Positions 7,612 through 16,973 are shown, counted from the first letter of the stretch. The stretch is DNA of 64,000 nt from Sphingobium sp. C100 (GCF_000508185.1 NZ_AYOY01000165.1:28322-92321); one strand, 5' to 3'. The notes: generated by a model from the sequence alone, not told the origin. Numbers and translations are program-made.

Positions 7612-10197
7612 TCACTCCGCCGCCTGCGCGAGCTCGGCATCGCCGTGCGAGGCCCATTTCTCGGGATTGTCGGGGAAGGCGATCCGCTCGATCGCCTCGT
7701 CCATGCTGAGGCCCTGCGCGACCAGATCCTCGATCGCGGCGTAGACGGCGGGACTGGACGAATAGACCGTGGCCGAGAAGGGATCGAGCACCAGACGCCC
7801 GACGGCCAGCGTCTCGGGGCCCTTGATCAGGATATCCGAATATTCGCGGCCGTTGATCTTGAGCGAGCGCAGCAGCGCGTCGGTGTAATCGTCCATCTCG
7901 AAGCGGTCGTGCTTCTTGAAATCCGCGATCGTCTCCGGCTTTTGCTGGAGGATCACGAACCAATCGGAATTCTCGAGCGCGGCAACGGAGCCGGCCGATT
8001 TGTAATAGTCGTTGAGCGACTGGGTCGCCGTCACCAGCGAGGCGCCATATTTGCGGCAGGTGCGCGCATAGGTTTCGATGAAGTCGGCCATCGCGCCGCC
8101 GCGCAGCATCTGCCACGCTTCGTCGAGCAGCAGCGCCTTGGGGATCGAACGATCGATCTTGCGCATCATCTGCTGCGACATGAACATGATCGCGGTTAGG
8201 ACCACGCTCCTCAGTTCCTCGCGCGACGACAGGTCCGAAAGCTCGAAGACGGTGAGCTGCGCCGACAGTTCGAACGACACCTCGCCCTGGAAGAAGCGGC
8301 CATAGGTGCCTCCGCTTGAGAACGGCCGCATGGCGATGCCGAGGTCGCTCGCCTGGTGGTTGCCGGTCGCATCGAGCGCGGCGATCACATCGTCGATCGA
8401 ACCGGCCCTTCCCTTCTCTTCCCAGACCGCATTGACCGCGCCGTCGATCAGGCCCCGCTCGGTGTCGTTCAGCCGGTCGATGTGACGTGCCATCTGGTTC
8501 ACGATGGCCTTCAGCATCGCCATGCAGTCGAGCAGATAGTCCTCGTCTTGCCTTGCCAGCTCCTCGTCGATCATGCTGAAGGGGTTGAGACAGAAGCCCG
8601 ACGACATGGTGAACTCGACGAAGGCGCCGCCCTGCAGCTTGGCCGAGTGCTCGAACGAGCGGCCATCGTCGATCACGACGACACGCGCGCCGGCGCCGCA
8701 CAGCGACGCGCACAGTTCCTGGAGCGTCACCGACTTGCCCGACCCGGACTTGCCGACGACGGCGACATTATGGTTGCCCGCCTTGTTCTCGAAGGGACTC
8801 CAGAAATAGGGCTGGCCGCGCCGCCCGATCAGCATCAGATGCGGAACCTGGCTCCCCAGAAACTCACCCTGGATCGGCGCGAGATTGGCGGCCGTCGTGG
8901 TCAGCAACGTGCGCATCCTTTTCATGCGCTCGAGGTCGCGCGAAAGCCCATTCGCCATCGTCATGGGCATCGCGCAGAGCAGCCCCATGATCTGCAGATA
9001 TCGATCGTCGAGAAGGTCCCAGCCCGCAGCCCCGTAGACCGACTTCAGCACCCGCTCGTTGGCATCGCCCCTGCCCTTGGGCGAGAAGGAAGTGACGCTG
9101 AAGAATACGCGGACGAGCTTGCGGCCCTGGCGGATTTCGTCATTCACATAGCGCCATTCCTGGCTCTGGTCCTTGAGCTGCGGGAGGAAACGCGAGGACT
9201 TGGAATCGGCGAGGCTCGTCGTTCGCATGAACTTGAAGCTCGCCTTGTTGCTCGCGGCCATCGGGTCGGGAAATTCGACGCAGAGGTTGGTCGCGATCGG
9301 ACAGGGCATCCGCAGCTTATCGGTGAACATGTCGCCGATCAGGCGCGCGACGTCCCAAGGCGCCCAGCGCGCCGGCAGGTTGCGGACCGAAAAGGAGCGG
9401 ACGTCGAAAACGTCGGGCAGGATCTCGCCGATCTCCGGTGCTTCGTCGATCGTCTTGCCGGTGGGGCGGAAGCGCTCGGTCCGCAGCAGCATGCGGTCGG
9501 GCTCGACATGCAGCTCGACGTCGCGGCGGATGGCCTGGTCGGCGATGGGATCAAGCGGATTGTAGCTGACGACATCCTCGCCGGCCGCGGTCGTGGGCGA
9601 GGTGATGTCGTCGATCCAGGCGATCAGCGCCGGCGGGTCCATCTTACGGGCCGAGACGTTGATCGACGCCAGCGCCGAGATGAGGCCGTCCATGACCGCC
9701 ACGATCTCCTCGGTCGTGACGCTCGAGGTTTCGGGCGTCGAATAGGAGATCGCGACCCGGTGGTTGCGCAACGAAAAGGGCGCATCGGCCGACAACGATT
9801 TCCAGACCCCGTCGGTCAGGAAATCGACCCGGTGCTTGGCCATCCGCTCGTAGACGCCGCGTGCCGAATAGCGCGGCAGATACCATTTCGAGAGACGCTC
9901 GCCGATCCGCGGGCTCATCCATTGGTGGAACTGCAGGCAGCCGGGCGCGGGGATCGCTTCCGACAGGAATTGCGTGAGGATCTCACCCGTCCGCTCATCA
10001 GCACCAACGAGCGGCGCCGCCTCGATCACGAAACCCCGAGAGGCGCTGTTGTAAAAGATCCCGGTTTTGGGATCATAGCTTCGATAGGGCAGCCAGTGCG
10101 CGAGCATCGGGACACCGAGTTCCGGCCGTTCGGCGTCAGGCCGCTTGGCGTCGCCAAGTATCCCGGCAAGCAGGCTTTCGAAGACGCCCCCCGCCAT
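7612..10197 (-). CDS. traC: TraC, type IV secretion ATPase (VirB4 family)
   Basis: An 861-residue cytoplasmic ATPase that powers pilus assembly at the inner membrane. Walker A is VVGKSGSGKSVT near residue 476 and Walker B is KALLLDEAW near residue 692. The N-terminal third has the TraC/VirB4 N-domain. The length matches F TraC (875). It lies between traV and the membrane ORF with 1-3 bp spacing. A 666-codon open frame runs antisense to it and is a codon-usage artefact. Confidence 0.95.
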   Translation of the reverse strand: MAGGVFESLLAGILGDAKRPDAERPELGVPMLAHWLPYRSYDPKTGIFYNSASRGFVIEAAPLVGADERTGEILTQFLSEAIPAPGCLQFHQWMSPRIGERLSKWYLPRYSARGVYERMAKHRVDFLTDGVWKSLSADAPFSLRNHRVAISYSTPETSSVTTEEIVAVMDGLISALASINVSARKMDPPALIAWIDDITSPTTAAGEDVVSYNPLDPIADQAIRRDVELHVEPDRMLLRTERFRPTGKTIDEAPEIGEILPDVFDVRSFSVRNLPARWAPWDVARLIGDMFTDKLRMPCPIATNLCVEFPDPMAASNKASFKFMRTTSLADSKSSRFLPQLKDQSQEWRYVNDEIRQGRKLVRVFFSVTSFSPKGRGDANERVLKSVYGAAGWDLLDDRYLQIMGLLCAMPMTMANGLSRDLERMKRMRTLLTTTAANLAPIQGEFLGSQVPHLMLIGRRGQPYFWSPFENKAGNHNVAVVGKSGSGKSVTLQELCASLCGAGARVVVIDDGRSFEHSAKLQGGAFVEFTMSSGFCLNPFSMIDEELARQDEDYLLDCMAMLKAIVNQMARHIDRLNDTERGLIDGAVNAVWEEKGRAGSIDDVIAALDATGNHQASDLGIAMRPFSSGGTYGRFFQGEVSFELSAQLTVFELSDLSSREELRSVVLTAIMFMSQQMMRKIDRSIPKALLLDEAWQMLRGGAMADFIETYARTCRKYGASLVTATQSLNDYYKSAGSVAALENSDWFVILQQKPETIADFKKHDRFEMDDYTDALLRSLKINGREYSDILIKGPETLAVGRLVLDPFSATVYSSSPAVYAAIEDLVAQGLSMDEAIERIAFPDNPEKWASHGDAELAQAAE

Positions 10198-10198
10198 C

Positions 10199-11209
10199 TC
10201 ACTTATCCTCCTGGACGGCAGCGGGGAAGTTCGCGGCCTTCACGGTCGGAGCGATCGCGGCGGGTGCGGCCTGCACTCCCGACTGCGCGGCGGCGGCATC
10301 CCGCGCGCCCTTCGCGGCCCCGGTCGCGACCTCCTGGTAACGGGGATCGGCCTTGACGTGGGCAACGGCGGCGGCGCCGGTTCCGCTCGCCGGGACTGGC
10401 GCTGGGGTCGGAGATGCCTTCGCCTGGGGACTGCCGCCCGTCGATGCTCCGGAGGGGGGTTGGAGCACCGGCGAGGCGGCAGCCGACGGTGTGTGGCTCA
10501 AAGCCGCCGCCGTTCCCGGGCGGGATGCCGCTTGCGCCTTGGGAGCGAGACGCGCGCGGACATCCGCCTTGATCGCACTGACCGGATCTGGGACCGCATC
10601 GGGCTTGCGCGCCCGCGCGGCTGCCACCGCCGCCGGACCCGGGGCGTCGGGATCGGAAAGCGCAAAACTGTCCAGCGGCGGGTCGACGCGGTCGACCGCG
10701 TCAGCCAGCGATTCCGTCAAGCCCTGTGCGGCGGCAGATCGCCGCGGCGGCACGGCCACCTCCGTCAGCGCCTGCTGCTGCCATTCGCCGCGCGCGACCA
10801 CCGCATGGACCGCACTCGCTTCATGAAGCCGCCCGCGCTCGTCGATATAGGGCTGGAAGACGATCCTCAGGACCTTCTCCTGGGTGCGTCCGGCGTCCGC
10901 CGATGCCAGGCGCGCCGGATGGCCGACCTGCGCCCGGTTGGTCCGGCCGCGCATCGGCTGCCGTATATTGCCGGTGGGCATGGCATCACCGTCCGAAGGG
11001 TCTGCCGAAATGAGTGCAAGCGCCCGATCGTCGATCGTCGAGCTCGGCGCGCAAATGCCGTCCGGCGCCGCGCAGGAGAAACTCCCGCGCACATTACCTC
11101 CGAAACTGGCGCAGCTGCTCAGCGCGAGAAGGCTGGTGAAGCCAAGCCCAGCGGTGAGACAAAGGCGCTGCCGCCTGTGCCTGGACTGCATGGCAGGCCG
11201 CCGGCTCAC
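10199..11209 (-). CDS. traV: TraV, outer-membrane lipoprotein of the T4SS core, with long C-terminal extension
   Basis: A lipoprotein with a basic N-terminus, a hydrophobic helix and the lipobox LALSSC. It forms the outer ring with TraK and TraB. I choose the GTG at 11209: it overlaps the dsbC stop (GTGA) and has a strong GGGAGGG ribosome site 6 bases upstream, while the in-frame ATG at 11191 has none. The protein has 336 residues, about twice F TraV (171). The extra length is an Ala/Pro-rich C-terminal part of unknown role. Cysteines in FSCAAPDGIC follow the lipobox, as in TraV. Confidence 0.85.
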   Translation of the reverse strand: MSRRPAMQSRHRRQRLCLTAGLGFTSLLALSSCASFGGNVRGSFSCAAPDGICAPSSTIDDRALALISADPSDGDAMPTGNIRQPMRGRTNRAQVGHPARLASADAGRTQEKVLRIVFQPYIDERGRLHEASAVHAVVARGEWQQQALTEVAVPPRRSAAAQGLTESLADAVDRVDPPLDSFALSDPDAPGPAAVAAARARKPDAVPDPVSAIKADVRARLAPKAQAASRPGTAAALSHTPSAAASPVLQPPSGASTGGSPQAKASPTPAPVPASGTGAAAVAHVKADPRYQEVATGAAKGARDAAAAQSGVQAAPAAIAPTVKAANFPAAVQEDK

Positions 11210-12087
11210 GACTGCCCTCCCTTGAGCCAGTTCTCGAGGAAGGCCCGCGGCCGGAACCCCTCGATGACCGCGCCGTCGCCGCGAACGATGACGGGCGTGC
11301 CACTCAGACCATGGCGGTGGGCGAAGGCCTCGTTGGCGTCGAGACCCGACGTGTCGCAGGACGGACCCGCCTTCAGATCCTCGCCAGCATAGGCCGCATG
11401 GAGCGCGGCCTCGCGGTTCTTCGCGCAGTAGACGCGATCGGCGACGTCGCGGCTTCCGAGCACCGAGATCGGCCGCTCGACGACCCGGACGTTCATGTCC
11501 TTGAGCACGCTCGTGAGCGCCCGGCAGTAGCCGCAGCGAAAGTCCGTGAAGATCGTGACGGTCTGGCCCGAAGGGTTGCCCCAAACGATCGCACCCTCGC
11601 GCGGCAGTTCAGCCAGCGAAAGCTTCTGCGGCACCTCTGGCCGCGCAAGCTTCTCGGTGCGGCCCGGTGTCGCCGCCGCAAGCTGGGCGGACTCGTCGTC
11701 CCCGCCGGCATTTGCGGTGGCATTCGCCTTGGCGGCTGCCCCAACCAGCATGTCGGGGTTCATTTCGAGCAGCCGGGCGGCGGTGATGTCCTGCCGGGTC
11801 TGCATGTCATAGACACGCCCGATGACGAGGAAGCGCGCCCCGGTGTCCACGTAGAACAGATTGGCCCCTGCGGTGACTTCGCACAGGCCACTGATCTTCC
11901 CGCAATCGATCGCGGTGACCGGCGTCTTGGGCAACCGCGTCTTCAGCAGCAGCCGGACCCGATCTTCCGGGCTGTTGGTGTCGGCCGCAAGCGCGATACC
12001 GGCAACGCTGAGCCCAAGAAGCGTGGTGAGGACCAGGCGCGATGGACGCGCCAGCGTGCGTATGCGGTCAATTGCGGACATAGACAC
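11206..12087 (-). CDS. dsbC: DsbC-like thiol-disulfide isomerase of the transfer operon
   Basis: A 293-residue periplasmic protein with a signal peptide, a DsbC-type N-terminal dimerisation domain (to about residue 110), an Ala/Asn-rich linker (about 112-140) and a thioredoxin domain with the active site FRCGYCRALT and the cis-Pro loop SGTPVIVR. DsbC/TrbB-like isomerases are common in MPF_F operons, where they help fold the cysteine-rich TraN, TraU, TraV and TraH. It overlaps traB and traV. Confidence 0.92.
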   Translation of the reverse strand: MSMSAIDRIRTLARPSRLVLTTLLGLSVAGIALAADTNSPEDRVRLLLKTRLPKTPVTAIDCGKISGLCEVTAGANLFYVDTGARFLVIGRVYDMQTRQDITAARLLEMNPDMLVGAAAKANATANAGGDDESAQLAAATPGRTEKLARPEVPQKLSLAELPREGAIVWGNPSGQTVTIFTDFRCGYCRALTSVLKDMNVRVVERPISVLGSRDVADRVYCAKNREAALHAAYAGEDLKAGPSCDTSGLDANEAFAHRHGLSGTPVIVRGDGAVIEGFRPRAFLENWLKGGQS

Positions 12088-13393
12088 CCTCCAGGAAAAC
12101 GATTTCGACGTCGATGCCGGTCGGCATCTCGATCACCGGCTGGTACTGCTCGGCGCGCTCGATCAGATATTTGGAGACCATGTCGCCGGTCTGGGCGACG
12201 CCTTCGCCAAAACCGCCTTCCAGGATGTCGCCGGTCGAGAGCTTCTGGCGCTGGCCGTTGGTGGTGATATTGGTGCCCTGGAAGACGGAGTTGGCGTTGG
12301 CGGAGAAGCCGCGACCGAACCCGCCGGCCAGACCTGCCAGGAAGGCCTGCGTCACGAGCGATCCTTCGCGCGAGACCACTCGGCCGCGCACGCCCGTCTT
12401 GCCGCCGAAGGCGATGAAGCCCTTGACCTCGGACACGGCATAGCGGCCCCCGGGTTGCGGGCACGTCATCTTCTGGAGCTTGACGTAGACCTTCTCGCTC
12501 GAGAGATCGCCACGGGCTGCGCCGTTGATGAGGCACCCCTCGATCTTCGTCGTGAGCAGGCGGCCATTCTGGTAGACCGAGCGCGCCGGGCCCGTGACGC
12601 GCAGCACCACTGGCAAGGGATCGCTCTGGCTATTGACCCCGGCGCTGGCATCGACGCCGACGATGACCTTCGCGCGCGCGAAGCTGTTGGGCGGCAGATA
12701 GTTGACGCTGTCGGCGGAGACAGTGTTGCCCTTGGCGACCCGCGAAGCGTTTCCGCTGTCGGCCGTGGTGAAATTGACGAGCTTCACCTCGGCGGGCGAG
12801 GCAACCGGAGCGGCCCCCTGTGCGCTGCCCTGTCCGTCGGGACGCTGATAGGCCTGCGGTCCATTGGGGCCGTACATCGCTGAGGGCCCTGGCGTCGGCG
12901 CCTGCGCCGCGCGCCGGTCCGCAACTTGCCGACGCAGCTGTTCGTTCTCGGCCTGATAGGCTGACAGCACGCGCTGACCATCGGCCTGCATCGCCTGGTT
13001 CTGGCCTTTCAGGGCCTCGACCTGCGCCGTCAGCATCTCGAGCCGGTGGTTCTGACCGTCGATCGACTTGAGCTGGTTCTCGGTGGACTGGAAGCGATTC
13101 TCGGAAAGCGCCATCCACTCCTGCTGGGAGAGATTGCGGTTGACGAGATCCTTGGTCGAGACGTTGACCTCGCTGACGCTATCATCGGCGAGCTTGGACT
13201 TGTTGTCGTCACCGCCGAAAATCCAGAAAGAGGAGATGACGAGACCCACGCCCGCAGCGCCGGCCAGGAGCAGGCGTTGACGGCGGCGAACCGCGTCATT
13301 GCCGCCAAGGTCTCCGGCGACCGGGGAGACGCCCTCTTCGGAGCCATCATCGAGCGGGCGGCGCTTGCGGTTCAGGATGTCGGAAAGAGCCAT
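12068..13393 (-). CDS. traB: TraB, T4SS core bridge protein (VirB10 family)
   Basis: A 441-residue protein spanning the envelope: a short cytoplasmic N-terminus, a membrane helix near residues 41-58, a coiled coil (about 95-150, many Q/L), a Pro-rich linker and the VirB10-like beta-barrel domain from about residue 215. The start at 13393 was preferred to an upstream ATG because GGAAGG and GAGG motifs precede it and it avoids overlap with traK. It shares an ATG-region overlap with dsbC downstream. Confidence 0.92.
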   Translation of the reverse strand: MALSDILNRKRRPLDDGSEEGVSPVAGDLGGNDAVRRRQRLLLAGAAGVGLVISSFWIFGGDDNKSKLADDSVSEVNVSTKDLVNRNLSQQEWMALSENRFQSTENQLKSIDGQNHRLEMLTAQVEALKGQNQAMQADGQRVLSAYQAENEQLRRQVADRRAAQAPTPGPSAMYGPNGPQAYQRPDGQGSAQGAAPVASPAEVKLVNFTTADSGNASRVAKGNTVSADSVNYLPPNSFARAKVIVGVDASAGVNSQSDPLPVVLRVTGPARSVYQNGRLLTTKIEGCLINGAARGDLSSEKVYVKLQKMTCPQPGGRYAVSEVKGFIAFGGKTGVRGRVVSREGSLVTQAFLAGLAGGFGRGFSANANSVFQGTNITTNGQRQKLSTGDILEGGFGEGVAQTGDMVSKYLIERAEQYQPVIEMPTGIDVEIVFLEGVYVRN

Positions 13394-13397
13394 GTCC

Positions 13398-14234
13398 TCA
13401 CCTTCCCGTGAGAGTGTTTTGGCCAGCCAGCGGGCTGGGGCCATTCTGCGAGACGAGATAGGCCGTGGTGACCGTGCCCGGCGCCAGCTTGCTGTCGGCG
13501 ATCGACACGGCGAGCGCGCTCGATGGAGCGATCATGCTCTCGGTGAGCTCGACGCTCTGGTCGCCCTTGTTCTCGATCCGGAGAACCCTGCCGGTCAGCT
13601 CTGACCCCCGATACTCGGCGATCATCTGGACCTTGAGAGTCCCGACATAGACCGGGCGAAGAGTGCGCTGGCGCATCTCATATCCGTCCGCGACGGCGTT
13701 GGAGTACATCGCCTGGACAAGTTCGACCGCCGCATCCTGCGGACCAAGCTGGTTCGTGGGACCGTTCTCCGCGGCCCGCTCGTTTGCGATCGCCGGGTTC
13801 GACACGAACACCTGGGCGGCCTGGTCGCCGCTGATGCGGCAGACGAACTTGTAGACATAGCCGCGCTTGCTTGTCGCGAAGAAGGAGAGCGCGGGACGCC
13901 CGAAGCCATCGGGTACCGAGAGATAGATGTCGCCGCGCACCGGCTCGTTGACGACCGAGAAGTCGTCCTGCGGATTGCCGGTCGAGATCTTCGACACGCT
14001 CGCGAATTCGTCCTCGACGAGGCTGATGCGGGTGAGATCCTTGGCCGACGCGGTGCAATCGACCTGGGCGCTGTCGCTCGCCATGATCGTCTGATCGGCG
14101 AAGGCCGGCTCGGCGATCAGGAAGATCGCCAGCGCGACGAGACCGGCGCCGATGAAGCGGCTCGCATGGCAATAGACGCGCGTGAGGAAGGCAGTGCCGA
14201 GGGCGGCACTCCCGATGGCATAGACCGGCATCAT
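13398..14234 (-). CDS. traK: TraK, secretin-like T4SS core protein (VirB9 type)
   Basis: A 278-residue exported protein with a long N-terminal hydrophobic region ending at EPAFADQ. It carries the TraK N-domain and the secretin-like C-terminal beta-rich region. In F it interacts with TraB and TraV to form the outer-membrane core. The start overlaps traE by four bases; a second Met directly follows the first, so either may be used. Confidence 0.88.
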   Translation of the reverse strand: MMPVYAIGSAALGTAFLTRVYCHASRFIGAGLVALAIFLIAEPAFADQTIMASDSAQVDCTASAKDLTRISLVEDEFASVSKISTGNPQDDFSVVNEPVRGDIYLSVPDGFGRPALSFFATSKRGYVYKFVCRISGDQAAQVFVSNPAIANERAAENGPTNQLGPQDAAVELVQAMYSNAVADGYEMRQRTLRPVYVGTLKVQMIAEYRGSELTGRVLRIENKGDQSVELTESMIAPSSALAVSIADSKLAPGTVTTAYLVSQNGPSPLAGQNTLTGR

Positions 14235-14812
14235 TGGTCGCTCCCCTGTTGGTCTTTGGCGGCGCCGGTCTTCACCATTCCAAACCCGACCAGCTTCAGC
14301 GACAGGCCGGAATATTCCCAGTCGTAGCGGAAGGTGCGGTTCTCGTTGGAGATGACCTTGTCCCCGACGATCGTGTGAAGCTCGCCGGTCACCTCCGAAC
14401 GGAGGTTCTTGGTGTCGATCTCCATCTTCTGGATCGTGAAAAACTGCGAAATCGACGAGCCCCGCTGCTCACTGACGATCTTGAGCAGATCGGCCTTGAT
14501 CTTGCCCTGCGTTCGCGGGCTCGCAATATCGAGTACCGCATTCATCCAATATTCGAGATTCTGCGGGCTGCGGTCGAGCGTCAGCACGACCGTGTCGCGT
14601 GTGATCATCTCGAGATATTCGTGGCTGACGCCAGCGGAGCTGATTGTCAGCGAAGATCGCAGCACCGGCTGCAGCACGACCTCCCGATCGCGTGACAGGC
14701 TGACTGTGAACAGCAGCAGGGTGAGCACGCCAAGCGCGGCCGCAGCGACGGCCAGGATGTTACGCTGGCGCAGGATACGCTGGCTGTTCGTATGGCTGTA
14801 GGAAAGTTCCAT
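14231..14812 (-). CDS. traE: TraE, inner-membrane pilus assembly protein (VirB5/8-like)
   Basis: A 193-residue protein with one N-terminal membrane helix (about residues 20-41) and a periplasmic domain typical of TraE (length in F 188). The segments SLSRDREVVLQP and YLEMITRDTVVLTLDRSP fit the family. It lies between traL, one base upstream, and traK, overlapping by four bases. Confidence 0.92.
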   Translation of the reverse strand: MELSYSHTNSQRILRQRNILAVAAAALGVLTLLLFTVSLSRDREVVLQPVLRSSLTISSAGVSHEYLEMITRDTVVLTLDRSPQNLEYWMNAVLDIASPRTQGKIKADLLKIVSEQRGSSISQFFTIQKMEIDTKNLRSEVTGELHTIVGDKVISNENRTFRYDWEYSGLSLKLVGFGMVKTGAAKDQQGSDQ

Positions 14813-14813
14813 A

Positions 14814-15104
14814 TCACCCCGCCATCAGTCGAAGATATGAGGGTGGCGTGGCTCTGAGACCGGTGAAACCGGCCGGCAGATGCCAATAGGCCAGGTGAAG
14901 CAGCCAAGATGTCGCCCGGCCCGCCTTAGCTTTTCTGAGACCCCACCAGCCCGCACCCGAAAGAAGCATGCCGATGAGGATGTGCTGAGACAGGATCCCC
15001 CAGACGAACGGAATAACCATCGCCAGGAACTCATCGAGGGTCCACAGCCCGATCAGCTCGGGATCATCGAGATGAGTTGGAATGACGTACTTGTCTGCGG
15101 CCAT
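14814..15104 (-). CDS. traL: TraL, T4SS inner-membrane protein (VirB3 type)
   Basis: A 96-residue protein with the TraL start (YVIPTHLDDPELIGLWTLDE) and one or two hydrophobic segments. F TraL has 91 residues and links the pilin pool to the assembly machinery. It follows the pilin gene after a 61-bp gap, which could hold a processing site or hairpin, and precedes traE by 1 bp. Confidence 0.92.
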   Translation of the reverse strand: MAADKYVIPTHLDDPELIGLWTLDEFLAMVIPFVWGILSQHILIGMLLSGAGWWGLRKAKAGRATSWLLHLAYWHLPAGFTGLRATPPSYLRLMAG

Positions 15105-15165
15105 TGCACCACCCCCTCCTTGCGCCCCGGCGGAGCTGCTACTCCGCGCGGGGCCTAGGATCGGT

Positions 15166-15486
15166 TCAGATCGTTGCGGTCACGGTGGAGGTGACGATCG
15201 GAATGCCGGTACCGGCGCCCACACCGACACCGACCGGAATGGCGATCTGGCCCATCGAGAACCGGCCCGATGCGAGCGCCACGATGCCGCCGGCCAGGCT
15301 GAGCACGGTGATGATCTTGCCGCCGGACCCTTCGAGGAAGTCGGTGAACTTGGTCAGCGCGGTGTTGAACGTCGTGTCGGCACCGGCGAATGCGGGGCCT
15401 GCGAAGAAGAGGAATGCGAACAGAAGCACGGCGAGGGCGAGGATCGCCAGCTCCGCGTGTCCGCTCTTTTTGAGGACAGACTGCAT
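15166..15486 (-). CDS. traA: TraA-like conjugative pilin precursor
   Basis: A 106-residue protein with the layout of a T4SS pilin: a basic N-terminus, a long hydrophobic leader ending in PAFA, and a mature part of about 70 residues with two hydrophobic stretches separated by a short polar loop. It is the first gene of the tra operon, as in F. The ATG at 15486 has AAGGAAAT just upstream; the longer ORF start has no such site. It is probably cleaved by the S26 peptidase or a host leader peptidase. Confidence 0.82.
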   Translation of the reverse strand: MQSVLKKSGHAELAILALAVLLFAFLFFAGPAFAGADTTFNTALTKFTDFLEGSGGKIITVLSLAGGIVALASGRFSMGQIAIPVGVGVGAGTGIPIVTSTVTATI

Positions 15487-15842
15487 GTGGATTTCCTTCG
15501 GTTGGAGACGCGACGGAACCGCGCCCAAGCAAAGGGTGACCAATCGGCTCGCGGCTGTGCAACCGAACGTCGATCCGACCGTTTGCGAATCGTAAAATTT
15601 TGTATGCTTAGCTGACGAGCGATCGCCTTAGCGGGACACCGCGCCCCGGTTTCAGGCCATACTGCCCCAGATTTGGGACGCCTCGCCCGCGCTCTAGGGC
15701 ACACTGCCTCAGAATTGCGAAAGCGACGTAACGGCGATAGATTCGCAGGGCGGACTCGTAAAATGTTAACCATTATCGTTTCATTAACCCTCCGCAGCGC
15801 CCGACGATCAACGGGCCCTTTCGATACGAGGCTAATCAAGAC
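15487..15842. promoter_or_regulatory. Divergent intergenic region upstream of traA
   Basis: This 356-bp region separates the transfer operon (leftward) from two candidate regulator genes (rightward), so it should hold the tra promoter and possibly operators. An AT-rich patch near 15590-15605 could serve as a -10 area for traA. Two imperfect direct repeats, built on ACTGCC-CAGA and starting near 15660 and 15702, lie in its middle. I see no clear sigma-70 consensus pair and no convincing gene. Confidence 0.4.
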
Positions 15843-16292
15843 GTGGGCACGATCGGCGCTGACATTCCAGGCTGCACGCTCGACATTTCCGAGCATCTTT
15901 TTCGCCTGACCACGGAAAGTCTCCGGCTCAGATCCAACGAGACAAAGTCCTACCAAACCCTTGAGCGCCTCCTGGAGGCTCGGATCGGAAGCCTTTCGCG
16001 AATCCGAGATCGCGACATGACCACCCTGAAAGAGCATCTGGTCGCAATTCCAACCCAAGGCGAGATCCGCATCGAACTTCAAATTTCACAGACCAGCGCT
16101 GACTGCCTGGATGACGTTAAAGACCTTCTCAGCAGGGAACTCGACGCCGATCTCACCGTCGGCGATGCCCTCTCCGTGTTGCTCTTCGACTATGTCGTCG
16201 AACAGAAAGCGGCGCGGGTGCTGGCAAAAATGGACCTGGAACGGGTGATACCGGCCAGAATTGCCATTCCGCCGAGCAGCCCGCGTCACTAG
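15843..16292 (+). CDS. Hypothetical protein, candidate transfer-region regulator
   Basis: A 149-residue soluble protein starting with GTG; an in-frame ATG at 16017 is an alternative start. It is predicted mostly helical, with a C-terminal pattern TVGDALSVLLFDYVVEQKAA that could be a dimerisation or ribbon-helix-helix-like segment. I recognise no family. It is divergent from traA and is followed by an XRE-like gene on the same strand, which suggests a regulatory or relaxosome-accessory role like F TraM/TraY, by position only. Confidence 0.5.
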   Translation: MGTIGADIPGCTLDISEHLFRLTTESLRLRSNETKSYQTLERLLEARIGSLSRIRDRDMTTLKEHLVAIPTQGEIRIELQISQTSADCLDDVKDLLSRELDADLTVGDALSVLLFDYVVEQKAARVLAKMDLERVIPARIAIPPSSPRH

Positions 16293-16411
16293 GCGAGATG
16301 TGACCGGCTCTCAGTGATTTGAATGCCGCTCATTTTGGCCCCAAGCAGGCTTGCAAATGAAGAATCTGTCATGTTCTCTTCATCCACCGGAAAGGTGTGG
16401 TGGGGATCTGC

Positions 16412-16918
16412 ATGTCGGAAACCTCGGAATCGCTGTCTGTCGGTTCGTTTGAGCCAGACTATATTCGTCTGATCCGCGACCTGATGGCCGCGAACGATAC
16501 ACGGCATCGTTCCCTGGCCGAGAAAACCGGCATCAGCAAATCAAGGCTGGGCCGCATTCTTCATCAGACCCCGCAGAAGCGCCTCTCCATGACAGTCGAT
16601 GAACTGGAGGCGATCCTGCTGGCGCTGGGAACGAATATCCTCAAGGCGTTCATGCGCACCGAAGCGTTACGCGACCTCGATCCCTCGGATAAGGCGCGTT
16701 ACGACAGCGTCATCAATCTCGTTGGCGATATCGTCAAAGACCTAGGCAAGGAATTGGTGCAGACACTCGAGACCATGAACGGCCTCGATGGCACCGAAGC
16801 GCGGCCCGAATGGGCAGCCATCCTCCGCAACGGATGGATCGAGGATATCGCCAAGGCGGTCGCGTTCGTCATGGGCCGCCGCACCGTAATCACCCAGCGC
16901 GATGAGCTCTGGCGCTGA
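16412..16918 (+). CDS. XRE-family helix-turn-helix regulator
   Basis: A 168-residue protein with an N-terminal HTH of the Cro/C1 type (MAANDTRHRSLAEKTGISKS, about residues 20-60) and an all-helical C-terminal part. The ATG at 16412 is preferred to an upstream GTG. It lies on the strand opposite the tra operon and close to its promoter, so it may repress transfer genes, but that is inference. Confidence 0.7.
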   Translation: MSETSESLSVGSFEPDYIRLIRDLMAANDTRHRSLAEKTGISKSRLGRILHQTPQKRLSMTVDELEAILLALGTNILKAFMRTEALRDLDPSDKARYDSVINLVGDIVKDLGKELVQTLETMNGLDGTEARPEWAAILRNGWIEDIAKAVAFVMGRRTVITQRDELWR

Positions 16919-16973
16919 GCCATCTCGCGCAAGCGGCCTGAATGCCGGCCGCGCGCGTCAACCCCTCGTCTCC

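Noticed and set aside
8356..10356. 666-codon open frame antisense to traC
   Set aside because: Arg/Ala-rich composition, no ribosome site and no family match; it is a shadow produced by the GC-skewed third codon positions of traC.
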